Positions 53,015 through 61,074 of a DNA stretch of 64,000 bases are shown here, in pieces; positions within the stretch are counted from its first letter, which is position 1; every line of letters starts with the position of its first letter. Source of the DNA: an uncultured Campylobacter sp. (lineage in GTDB: Bacteria; Campylobacterota; Campylobacteria; Campylobacterales; Campylobacteraceae); contig UQCL01000002.1 of assembly GCA_900539505.1 (NCBI GenBank), positions 1 through 64,000 on the forward strand, written 5' to 3'. The notes beneath the pieces are model-generated. The model was given only the letters and a program-made list of their open reading frames with translations. It had not been told where the DNA came from and did no database searches. The position numbers and the translations under genes are program-made.

Positions 53015-54337
53015 TTACGGCTTTAAAACGCTGATTGTTTTAAAATTTACGTAGTTTACGAAAGCACCTTCGTTGATTTTGACATTTTGGCGTTTGGTGT
53101 AATCGACGAGATATTTTCCGCTGCCATTTGCACTGAAGCTCACACAAATTTTAGCGGCGAATTCGATCACCTCTTCGCTTAGACTTTGTTTATTTGTCTT
53201 TACGATGACGTGTGCGCTTGGAATATCCTTAAGATGAAACCAATAGTCGGATTTGGAGCTATTTTTTAGTAAGAACTCATTGCCTTTTTCGTTTTTCCCG
53301 ACGCTGATTTTAAAATCCCCGAGATAAAAGCTCGCTACATATTCGCTATTTTTTTCCTTGCTTTTTTGCTTAATTTGCGTGCGCTTAGGCATTAGAATTT
53401 CGATCTCGTGTGCATCCTGTGCGGCGAGAATGAGCGATTTTAAATTCTCATAAAACGCGAGTTTCTCCTTTAAATTTTGCTCTTCGATATGGATATTAGC
53501 AGCCTTTTGGCGCATACGCTTTGCCTCGGAGTAAAGCTCGCCCAAAGCGGCGCTTGCAGGCTTTTGCAGCTTAAATTCTACCGCTTCGGCGTCTCCTTTT
53601 TGCAGCGTAAATTCTCGCGCGCTAGTTGGAATTTTATAGATATTTTCTTTTAGCAAGGCGGCTTTCGCACCTAAAAGCTCGGCGCTTCGCAGTAGTTCGG
53701 CGCTGCTTTGCAAAGAGCCTAAAGCCTCACGCACCGAGTCTAGCTTTTTATTTAGCGCCGTGATTTTTGCGGATTTGAGCGAGTTTAAGCGATCCGCATT
53801 TAGCGCGTTAAATTCCGCGCGAAAAAATGCTTTAAAATCCGAAATTTTTGGCACAGGGGCTTCTTTAATATTTGCAGGCGGTAGGTGGCGGAGTTTTCTT
53901 CCTACCTTAATCTGTCTAAATTCCGTTTCGAAGTGCCGCAGTGCCTCTAAAATCACATCGTTTTCATCAGTGATTATTACGTTTGTAAAGCGCCCGGTAA
54001 ATTCGAAGTAGATATTTGAGCTTTGGGTTTTGTAGCTTGCGTTTTGGCTCACGCCAAGGCATAGAATTCTATTATTTTCTGGCACGCTAACGGAGGTGAT
54101 GCGCGATTTTACGAAGCGCTTGGCAAGTAGCACGTCAAAGGGCGCCGCGTAAACCTTACCTTCGGTAAAAGCGTCATTTTCGTGGATATTGCAGCCTGAT
54201 TTATTCATATCGAAAAACAGCGTCTCGTTGCCGTCAAAGCAGACTTTAAAAAGGTTATCTCCTACGCGCTTAATGTGTGAAAGGAAGCGTTTGGCGCGTA
54301 GATACTCGCAAATCTGAATTAAGTTTTGATACTTCAT
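53015..54337 (-). CDS. NFACT-family protein (RqcH/Rqc2/FbpA-like)
   Basis: 440 residues. N-terminal NFACT-N domain (KVCFDGNETLFFDMNKSGCNIH), an internal coiled coil at about 190-300 (KITALNKKLDSVREALGSLQSS, RQKAANIHIEEQNLKEKL), and the C-terminal NFACT-R/DUF814 domain with YWFHLKDIPSAHVIVKTNKQSL. Relatives bind 60S/50S subunits carrying tRNA-peptides and add alanine tails; older annotation calls them fibronectin-binding. The H-D-h.. motif is kept in HLKDIPSAH. Upstream of cdsA and probably part of the same transcription direction. Confidence 0.88.
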   Translation of the reverse strand: MKYQNLIQICEYLRAKRFLSHIKRVGDNLFKVCFDGNETLFFDMNKSGCNIHENDAFTEGKVYAAPFDVLLAKRFVKSRITSVSVPENNRILCLGVSQNASYKTQSSNIYFEFTGRFTNVIITDENDVILEALRHFETEFRQIKVGRKLRHLPPANIKEAPVPKISDFKAFFRAEFNALNADRLNSLKSAKITALNKKLDSVREALGSLQSSAELLRSAELLGAKAALLKENIYKIPTSAREFTLQKGDAEAVEFKLQKPASAALGELYSEAKRMRQKAANIHIEEQNLKEKLAFYENLKSLILAAQDAHEIEILMPKRTQIKQKSKEKNSEYVASFYLGDFKISVGKNEKGNEFLLKNSSKSDYWFHLKDIPSAHVIVKTNKQSLSEEVIEFAAKICVSFSANGSGKYLVDYTKRQNVKINEGAFVNYVNFKTISVLKP

Positions 54338-54342
54338 ACGCG

Positions 54343-54867
54343 TTAAAATTTCTCTTTGTGGATTTTGCTTAAATTTAGCTTCTGCAGATCGTGCGGGCTC
54401 GGGCGCTGCTGCGGTACGCCGAGGGCCAGTATCGCTTCTGCTTTGAAATTTGGCGGAAAGTCCAGCGCCTCGCGCAAAAACTCCTCGCAGCTGCGTCCGT
54501 CCGCGGCGGCGCGCAGCCTTATCTGCACCCAGCAGCTGCCGAGATTTAGCGCGCTTGCAGCAAGGTGCATGTAGCCTAGCGCTACCGAGCAGTCCTCGAT
54601 CCAGACGTCCTGTTTCTGTTCATCTGCGATCACGACGATCGCGGCCGCGGCCTGTTTTAGCATATTTGCACCGCTGCTGCGGCACGCGCTTAGCCGCTCA
54701 AGCATCTGTTTGTCGCGCACGAGGATGAACTCCCACGGGCGGCGTGCATGCCCCGACGGCGCAAGCAGGCCCGCTTTTAAAATTTTATCCAGCGCCTCGT
54801 CCTCAAGCGGTCCCTGCGCGTATTTTCTTACGCTTCTGCGGTTTGCAAAAATATCTAAAATTTCCAT
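54343..54867 (-). CDS. Nitroreductase-family NAD(P)H-dependent flavoprotein
   Basis: 174 residues. Family start ANRRSVRKYAQGPLEDEALDKILKAGLLAPSGHARRPWEFILVRD carries the FMN-binding Arg-Ser-Arg and the Pro-Ser-x-x-x-x-x-Pro motif. SVALGYMHLAASALNLGSCWVQIR and EAILALGVPQQRP complete the fold. FMN enzyme reducing nitro or quinone compounds. CAAGGAGCGAGACG precedes the ATG. Immediately upstream of the NFACT gene (five bases), probably co-transcribed. Confidence 0.92.
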   Translation of the reverse strand: MEILDIFANRRSVRKYAQGPLEDEALDKILKAGLLAPSGHARRPWEFILVRDKQMLERLSACRSSGANMLKQAAAAIVVIADEQKQDVWIEDCSVALGYMHLAASALNLGSCWVQIRLRAAADGRSCEEFLREALDFPPNFKAEAILALGVPQQRPSPHDLQKLNLSKIHKEKF

Positions 54868-54964
54868 CGTCTCGCTCCTTGCGGCTCAATTATACATAAA
54901 ATTGCAAAAATTTATGATTTTTTAGCTAAAATCGCGCAAATTTAACCGATACGAAGGAGATTTT

Positions 54965-56230
54965 ATGAAGCAGACGATCACGGAGAAAATTTTTAGCGAG
55001 CACGTGGGCGAGGCGGTTTTTGCGGGACAGATCATCGAAAGCGCCATAGATATGGTCATAGGCAACGACATCACGACGCCGATTTCGATCAAACAGTTTG
55101 AGCTTAGCGGCGCAAAAAAGCTCGCTAACCCGGACGGCTTTGCGATCGTGATGGATCACTACATCCCTACGAAAGACATTTTAAGCGCAAACCAAGCTAA
55201 AATTTCACGCGAGTTTGCTTACAAACACGATTTGAAAAATTATTTCGACGAAAAAGATATGGGTATTGAGCATGCGCTGATGCCTGAAAAGGGGCTCGTA
55301 GTGCCCGGCGACGTCATCATCGGCGCGGACAGCCACACCTGTACTCACGGCGCACTTGGGGCATTTGCGACCGGTATGGGCAGCACGGATCTTGCTTTTG
55401 CGATGATAACGGGCAAGAATTGGTTTAAAGTGCCACCTACGATCAAAGTGGTCTTTCACGGCAAGCCTGCACCGCACATCTACGGCAAGGATCTGATCCT
55501 AGAAGTGATCCGCCTCATCGGCGTGGATGGCGCGCGCTATAAGGCTTTGGAGTTCTGCGGCGACGCGCTGGAGCATCTGGATATGGATAGTAGATTTTCG
55601 CTTTGCAATATGGCGATCGAAGCGGGCGGCAAGAGCGGTATCGTCGCGGTCGATGAGATCACGAAGGAATTTTTGGCGGATAAAAATTTGCGCGCCGAGC
55701 CGAAATTTCACTACTCCGACGAGGGCGCGAACTATGAGCAAATTTTGCAGATCGACGTGAGCAAGCTTGATCCGGTGATCGCCTATCCGTTCCTGCCTAG
55801 CAACGGCAAGAGCGTGCGCGAGGCGGTGCGCGATGACATCGCCGTCGATCAGGTCTTTATCGGCAGCTGTACCAACGGCAGGCTCTCCGATCTGCGGATC
55901 GCGGCGCAAATTTTAAAAGGTCGCAAGGTCGCGCGCAAAACCCGCCTCATCATCACGCCCGCGACGCAGAAGATCGCTCTGGCCGCGCAAAAAGAGGGGC
56001 TGTGGGATATTTTCGTGGAAGCGGGCGCGGTCGTGAGCAACCCGACCTGCGGCGCGTGCCTGGGCGGATATATGGGGATTTTGGGCGTGGGCGAGCGCTG
56101 CGTAAGCACGACTAATCGAAATTTCGTCGGCCGCATGGGCGATCGCAGCAGCGAAGTATATCTGGCAAACTCCGCCGTCGCCGCAGCTAGCGCCGTCGCA
56201 GGAAAGATCGCCGATCCGAGGGATTTGTGA
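54965..56230 (+). CDS. leuC: 3-isopropylmalate dehydratase large subunit
   Basis: 421 residues, the shorter (archaeal/HacA-type) LeuC class used by Campylobacter and Helicobacter. The [4Fe-4S] cysteines are Cys302 (GSCTNGR), Cys362 and Cys365 (TCGACLGG). Substrate motifs DSHTCTHGALGAFATGMGSTD are intact. It isomerises 2-isopropylmalate in leucine synthesis together with LeuD. AAGGAGATTTT precedes the ATG. The small subunit gene leuD is not next to it; an AT-rich orphan ORF follows instead. Confidence 0.95.
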   Translation: MKQTITEKIFSEHVGEAVFAGQIIESAIDMVIGNDITTPISIKQFELSGAKKLANPDGFAIVMDHYIPTKDILSANQAKISREFAYKHDLKNYFDEKDMGIEHALMPEKGLVVPGDVIIGADSHTCTHGALGAFATGMGSTDLAFAMITGKNWFKVPPTIKVVFHGKPAPHIYGKDLILEVIRLIGVDGARYKALEFCGDALEHLDMDSRFSLCNMAIEAGGKSGIVAVDEITKEFLADKNLRAEPKFHYSDEGANYEQILQIDVSKLDPVIAYPFLPSNGKSVREAVRDDIAVDQVFIGSCTNGRLSDLRIAAQILKGRKVARKTRLIITPATQKIALAAQKEGLWDIFVEAGAVVSNPTCGACLGGYMGILGVGERCVSTTNRNFVGRMGDRSSEVYLANSAVAAASAVAGKIADPRDL

Positions 56231-56268
56231 ATTTTATATGATGAATACCTTTATGAGAAAGCTTTGTT

Positions 56269-56730
56269 GTGGATATTTTTAAAATTGTTCTTGGCGCTTC
56301 GTTGTCTATTATAACTCAAGTTGTATATAGCTGGATTATTAATAAACGGGAAGATAAAAAAATAAGGCTGCAAAAATTAGAAGAGACTTTTTTGATAGTT
56401 AGTGAAATAATAGGTCAAACATTAGATAGGGCAATAGGCGAGGTAGCTCCAAATTCAGAAAACAAAAAGATGGAAATTAGTAGATTGCACCTCTTAATAA
56501 GTATATATGTTCCTGAACTAGAAAAAGATTATAAAGAATTTATGAAACTATCTCAAAAGCTAGTCAGTCGCGACTTTGATAGGGAAGAATTTGTAGAAAT
56601 TCAAAATACCTTCCTTGAAAAAGGAAACGGGATAAAAGAAAAAATTGCAAATATGGCGAGAAAAAGTTTAAATTCATGCAAAATTTTTAAAATTTGGTCA
56701 CTAATAACAGCTAAATTTATTAAAATTTGA
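56269..56730 (+). CDS. Orphan membrane-anchored coiled-coil protein
   Basis: 153 residues starting at GTG 56,269. One hydrophobic helix at about 4-24 then charged helices (KREDKKIRLQKLEETFLIVSEI, EKDYKEFMKLSQKLVSRDFD). No recognised family. Strongly AT-rich compared with leuC and ilvD on either side, and its codon use (AAA, ATA, TTA, AGA) differs, suggesting recent acquisition. The ribosome site is weak. Confidence 0.5.
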   Translation: MDIFKIVLGASLSIITQVVYSWIINKREDKKIRLQKLEETFLIVSEIIGQTLDRAIGEVAPNSENKKMEISRLHLLISIYVPELEKDYKEFMKLSQKLVSRDFDREEFVEIQNTFLEKGNGIKEKIANMARKSLNSCKIFKIWSLITAKFIKI

Positions 56731-56757
56731 ACTATAAATAATTTATCTGTTAAAGCA

Positions 56758-56777
56758 GAGGCGTAAATTTACGCCTC
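56758..56777. terminator. Perfect 20-base palindrome between convergent genes
   Basis: GAGGCGTAAATTTACGCCTC, ten-base arms with no loop, overlapping the stop codon of ilvD and 28 bases after the orphan gene. Likely bidirectional termination hairpin. Confidence 0.6.
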
Positions 56778-58442
56778 CAAAATCGCTCCGTTGCTAGCGT
56801 TCGTTACCAGTTTGCGATACATTCGCAACCAGCGATACGGCAGCGGTTTTTCAATCGGCTTAAATTTAGCCCTTCGCTCGGCGATTTCGGCTTCGCTTAG
56901 GCGCACGTTGATCGCGTAAGTATCCACGTCGATGTCGATGATATCGCCGTCCTCTAGCAGTCCGATCATGCCGCCCTCGGCAGCTTCGGGGCTTATGTGC
57001 CCGACGCTTAGCCCCCTCGTCGCTCCGCTAAATCTGCCGTCCGTGATGAGAGCCACGTCCGCACCGAGACCTCGCCCCATGATGAGCGAAGTCGGGCTTA
57101 GCATCTCCTGCATGCCCGGGCCTCCGCGCGGCCCTTCGTAGCGGATGACGACCACGTCGCCTTTGTTTACCTTGCCGCTTGAGATCCCCTCTATCGCCTC
57201 GTCTTGGCTGTTAAAGCACACGGCCTTGCCGCTAAATTTGCGCTCGCCGATAATGCCCGCGGTCTTGATGACGCAGCCCTGTTCGGCTAAATTTCCAAAC
57301 AAAACCGCCAGCCCGCCGACCTGCGAGTAGGCGTTTTCGACCTTGCGGATGACCGATTCGTCTTTTATGGCGCTAGCTCCGACACGCTCGCCTAGGCTTT
57401 CGCCGCTTACTGTTAGCGCGTCTAGCCCCAGTAGCCCGTTATCGCGGCGTGAAATTTCATTTATCACGGCGCTTAGACCGCCCGCGCGGTCGATGTCCTC
57501 CATATGCACGTTTGGCAGGCTCGGGCTGATTTTGGCGATGTGAGCGATCTTGCGGCTGATCTCGTTGAGTCCAGCGATCTGTAAATTTACCCCCGCTTCG
57601 CGCGCGATAGCCAGGATGTGCAGCACGGTGTTGCTGCTGCCGCCCATCGCCATATCGACGACTAGGGCGTTTTGGATCGATTTTTCGTTCACGATATTTC
57701 GGATTTTGTATTTTTCATCGAGCGCTATCTCGCAAATTCGGCGTCCCGCCTCGCGGATAAGCTCCTCACGCTCAGGCGTTAGCGCAGGCACCGTGCCGTT
57801 GCCCTTTAGCGCGATACCCATCGCTTCGCACAGCGTATTCATCGAGTTTGCCGTAAACATCCCCGAGCAGCTGCCTCCGCTCGGACAGGCGGCGCACTCG
57901 ATCTCTTTTAGCTCCTCGGCGCTGATCTCTTTGGTTTCAAATTTACCCACCGCCTCAAACGCAGTCGCAAGATCGATCGGCTCGCCTTTTTTGGTGTAGC
58001 CCTTTTTCATCGGGCCGCCGCTAACGAAAACCGTCGGCACGTTCACGCGAAGCGCGCCCATTACCATGCCGGGCACGATTTTATCGCAGTTTGGCATACA
58101 CACGAGAGCGTCTAGGGCGTGCGCGTTCATCACCGTTTCTATGGAGTTTGCGATCAGCTCGCGGCTAGGCAGGCTATAAAGCATCCCAGCGTGCCCCATC
58201 GCGATGCCGTCGTCCACGCCGATGCAGTTAAACTCAAACGGCACGCAGCCGTTTTTGCGGATCTCGTCTTTTAAAATTTCGGAGTATTTGTTGAGGAAAA
58301 AGTGCCCCGGGATGATCTCGATAAAGCTGTTTGCTACGCCGATGAAGGGCTTTTCAAAGTCTTCGTCCTTTAACCCGGTCGCTCTTAGCAAGCTTCTGTG
58401 CGGCGCGCGCGTATAGCCTTTTTTGATGATGTCGCTTCTCAT
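56769..58442 (-). CDS. ilvD: Dihydroxy-acid dehydratase
   Basis: 557 residues from ATG 58,442, chosen because AAGGACATAAA precedes it and family members start MRSD; a frame 10 codons longer is open. Fe-S enzyme of valine/isoleucine/leucine synthesis. PNCDKIVPGM and CPSGGSCSGMFTANSMN carry the cluster cysteines and metal-carbamate Lys region; MGRGLGADVALITDGRFSGATRGLSVGHISPEAAEGG is the conserved C-terminal block. Monocistronic on the minus strand, facing leuC. Confidence 0.97.
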   Translation of the reverse strand: MRSDIIKKGYTRAPHRSLLRATGLKDEDFEKPFIGVANSFIEIIPGHFFLNKYSEILKDEIRKNGCVPFEFNCIGVDDGIAMGHAGMLYSLPSRELIANSIETVMNAHALDALVCMPNCDKIVPGMVMGALRVNVPTVFVSGGPMKKGYTKKGEPIDLATAFEAVGKFETKEISAEELKEIECAACPSGGSCSGMFTANSMNTLCEAMGIALKGNGTVPALTPEREELIREAGRRICEIALDEKYKIRNIVNEKSIQNALVVDMAMGGSSNTVLHILAIAREAGVNLQIAGLNEISRKIAHIAKISPSLPNVHMEDIDRAGGLSAVINEISRRDNGLLGLDALTVSGESLGERVGASAIKDESVIRKVENAYSQVGGLAVLFGNLAEQGCVIKTAGIIGERKFSGKAVCFNSQDEAIEGISSGKVNKGDVVVIRYEGPRGGPGMQEMLSPTSLIMGRGLGADVALITDGRFSGATRGLSVGHISPEAAEGGMIGLLEDGDIIDIDVDTYAINVRLSEAEIAERRAKFKPIEKPLPYRWLRMYRKLVTNASNGAILEA

Positions 58443-58634
58443 TTTATGTCCTTGGATTGAAATTTTCTCCATTTTAGCATAAAATTTTACCGCTGCGGAC
58501 GTTTAAAATTCTAGCGCATTAAAATTTTAAACGGGACCATTGAGCTTAATCAAATCGAATAACTCCTATTTTTGATATAATTGCACATCGATTATCAAAA
58601 TCTTGCCGTTTGGCAGGAATGAAAAGAGGAAAAG
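58443..58634. promoter_or_regulatory. Divergent promoter region of ilvD and the ABC operon
   Basis: Contains TTTTGATATAATTGC at 58,572-58,586, in which TATAAT (58,577-58,582) is a good -10 box for the ABC operon start. TTTTAAAATTC words lie nearer ilvD. Confidence 0.5.
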
Positions 58635-59594
58635 ATGCAAAGAAGAAATTTCTTAAAACTAACGTCTGCGTTGGCGGCTAGCGGGCTTGTTAGCCCTCTT
58701 TTTGCGAAGGAAGCCTTCACTATCTACGGCGCGCCTGCGATGCCTAGCCTCATCATCGGCGTTGCGTGCATGCAGGGGCAGATCGGCAAAAAATACGACG
58801 CGAAGCTTGAGCTTTGGCGCGATCCCGATCAGCTGCGCGCGGGCGTGGCAAACGGCGAGTACAAGGTCATGATGAGCCCGAGCAACGTGGGGGTGAACCT
58901 CGCAAATCAAGGGCGCAAGATCGGTATGGTAAATATCCTCACCGAAGGGCTAAATTTCGTGATGAGCAAAGGCGAGAAGATAACGGAATTTGCGCAGCTG
59001 AAGGGCAAAAAGATCGTAATGCCTTTTAAAAACGATATGCTAGACATCATCGTGCGAGCCATAGCGAAAAAGCAGGGCATTAGCGGGCTAAATATCGACT
59101 ACACCGCCAGTCCCGCAGAGAGCGCGCAGCTGTTTTTGGCTAAGGACTACGACATCGCGATCACGGTGGAGCCGCTAGCAAGCGCCATGATCTTAAAGGG
59201 CAAAGTATCGGGTATCGCCGTGCAACGAGGGGCAAATTTAAGCGATATGTGGGCGCAGGCGTTTTCGGTAAAGCCTATAATCCCGCAAGCGGGTATCATC
59301 GCTGATACCGATTTTTACGCCGCGAAAAAGGCGGATTTTGAAATTTTAAACGCCGATCTGGCAGACGCGCTTGCGTGGATAAAGGCAAACAAACAAAGCG
59401 CCGCGGCGATCGGGACAAATTTCTTTCCCGCGCCGCCGCCTGCGATATTTATGAGCATCGATACGTCGAATTTATGCGTCAAAAAGCCTAGCGAGATCAA
59501 GGACGAGCTTTTGAAATTTTATGAAATTTTGATGGAATTTAACCCCAAGCTCATTGGCGGCGCGATGCCTAAGGACGAGTTTTTTCTATGCTAA
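58635..59594 (+). CDS. ABC transporter substrate-binding protein with Tat signal (NitT/TauT/SsuA-like)
   Basis: 319 residues. RRNFLK at 3-8 followed by a hydrophobic stretch is a twin-arginine signal, so the protein folds or takes a cofactor before export. The mature part is a type 2 binding protein of the SsuA/ThiY group (YGAPAMPSLIIGVACM, ANGEYKVMMSPSNVGVNLANQGRK, QLKGKKIVMPFKNDMLDI). GAAAAGAGGAAAAG precedes the ATG. First gene of a four-gene operon with permease, ATPase and NnrS protein. Ligand unknown; a cofactor or metal-linked molecule would fit Tat export and NnrS. Confidence 0.85.
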   Translation: MQRRNFLKLTSALAASGLVSPLFAKEAFTIYGAPAMPSLIIGVACMQGQIGKKYDAKLELWRDPDQLRAGVANGEYKVMMSPSNVGVNLANQGRKIGMVNILTEGLNFVMSKGEKITEFAQLKGKKIVMPFKNDMLDIIVRAIAKKQGISGLNIDYTASPAESAQLFLAKDYDIAITVEPLASAMILKGKVSGIAVQRGANLSDMWAQAFSVKPIIPQAGIIADTDFYAAKKADFEILNADLADALAWIKANKQSAAAIGTNFFPAPPPAIFMSIDTSNLCVKKPSEIKDELLKFYEILMEFNPKLIGGAMPKDEFFLC

Positions 59595-60385
59595 AAATCG
59601 ATAAAATTCGCAAAGCTCAAAACCCCGTATTTTACGTCATAGACTATCTATGGGGCGGCTTTGCGAGCCTAGGGGCGGTGTGCTTTTTTATAGCCGTTTG
59701 GCAGGTGGCGAGCGAGGCTTACGGGCCGCTCATTCTGCCAGAACCCGCGGCTGTTTTTTTTAAGGCGTGTGAAATTTTAAAAAATTTCGCCGCAAACGAT
59801 CTAGCCTTATCGCTTAAACGTGCGCTTGCAGGCACCTTTCTCGCGCTTTTTGCGGGGATTTGCAGCGGACTTGCGGCGGGGTATTTCAAAAGCCTGCGAA
59901 CCTTTTTAAACCCGCTAATCACCGTGCTTCTTTCGACGCCGCCCATCGTCTGGATCGTGCTTGCGATATTTTGGTTTCATTTCGGCGATACGAGCGTGCT
60001 TTTTACCGTCGTTATCGTCGTCGCGCCGATGACTTTTGCGTCCGCGGCGCAGGCGATGGCTAGCGTGAGCACCGAATACACCGAGCTTTTCGACAGCTAC
60101 AAAAGCTCAATTTTAAAAAAACTGCGCTACCTCTACGCGCCGCACCTAATCGAGCGGCTGCTCCCTGCGATCTACGTTGCGGTCAGCAACGGCGCGAAGG
60201 TGCTTGTGATGGCGGAGCTTTTAGGCGCGAACGACGGCATCGGCGCAAAGATAGCCGAAGCGCGCGTCAATATCGATACGGTCGAGGTCATGGCGTATGT
60301 GTGCCTAGTCATAGCCTTTACGGCGCTTTTCGATTATCTCGTGACCAAGCCGCTTGAAATTTTACTGATGCCGTGGAGCAGATGA
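59588..60385 (+). CDS. ABC transporter permease (NitT/TauT type)
   Basis: 265 residues, six to seven hydrophobic helices. The cytoplasmic EAA-type loop is recognisable in the stretch SYKSSILKKLRYLYAPHLIERLLPAIYVA with NGAKVLVMAELLGANDGIGAKI after it. Overlaps the binding-protein gene by seven bases and ends in an ATGA junction with the ATPase gene, so the three are translated together. Confidence 0.9.
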   Translation: MLKIDKIRKAQNPVFYVIDYLWGGFASLGAVCFFIAVWQVASEAYGPLILPEPAAVFFKACEILKNFAANDLALSLKRALAGTFLALFAGICSGLAAGYFKSLRTFLNPLITVLLSTPPIVWIVLAIFWFHFGDTSVLFTVVIVVAPMTFASAAQAMASVSTEYTELFDSYKSSILKKLRYLYAPHLIERLLPAIYVAVSNGAKVLVMAELLGANDGIGAKIAEARVNIDTVEVMAYVCLVIAFTALFDYLVTKPLEILLMPWSR

Positions 60386-61074
60386 TGCTAAAAATTTCAA
60401 ATTTGCGCTACGAAATTCTGCGCGACGTTATAATTTCCGATTTTTCGCTGCGGCTGCGCGCGGGCGAAGTAAAGACGCTTTTTGGCCCCAGCGGCTGCGG
60501 CAAGACCTCGCTTTTGCGGCTGGTCTGCGGGCTGGAGGATAAAAAAAGCGGGCAGATCGAAAACGGCTTTAAGAAAATCAGCTTTTTGTTTCAAGAAAAC
60601 CGCCTGCTGCCGAACCTCACGGCACTTAAAAATATCGAAATTTTTAGCCCTGCGGGCGTGAGTGAAATTTACGCCCTTGCCGCGAAGATCGGGCTAAGCC
60701 CGAGCGATCTGAATAAATTCCCGCGCGAGCTAAGCGGCGGCATGCAAAAGCGCACGGCGTTTTTGCGCACGATCCTTAGCGGCTGCGATCTGGCGCTGCT
60801 TGATGAGCCATTTGTAGGTCTGGATCGCGATCTGCGCGGCGCGCTGATCGAAATTTTAGTCTCAAAGATCGAGCGCGAGGGGCTTGCCTGCCTTTTGGTG
60901 ACCCACGACCGCTTCGAAGCCGCACGCCTAAGCCACGAGATCATCGAGCTTGAGCCCAAAGGGATGGGGCTTAGACGCGTCGTGAGGCTGGATGAGCCGC
61001 TAAGCGCGCGCGACGAGCGGTACGAAGAGCGCGTGGTAAGCGAGCAGTTTGGGGGAGTAAGCTATTATGAATAG
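60385..61074 (+). CDS. ABC transporter ATP-binding protein (NitT/TauT type)
   Basis: 229 residues from ATG 60,385, six bases after GGAG; the ATG three bases earlier overlaps the permease stop. Walker A GPSGCGKTS, Q-loop FLFQENRLL, signature LSGGMQKR, Walker B LALLDEPFVGLD and switch His in VTHD are intact. The C-terminal 40 residues are acidic/basic and overlap the next gene by eight bases. Confidence 0.9.
   Translation: MLKISNLRYEILRDVIISDFSLRLRAGEVKTLFGPSGCGKTSLLRLVCGLEDKKSGQIENGFKKISFLFQENRLLPNLTALKNIEIFSPAGVSEIYALAAKIGLSPSDLNKFPRELSGGMQKRTAFLRTILSGCDLALLDEPFVGLDRDLRGALIEILVSKIEREGLACLLVTHDRFEAARLSHEIIELEPKGMGLRRVVRLDEPLSARDERYEERVVSEQFGGVSYYE

Noticed and set aside
55205..56136. Long minus-strand frames opposite leuC
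   Set aside because: Antisense shadows of a strongly conserved gene; composition (His/Arg/Asp) typical of complementary frames.
57550..57999. 149-codon plus-strand frame opposite ilvD
   Set aside because: Mirror of the conserved ilvD coding frame with no ribosome site.
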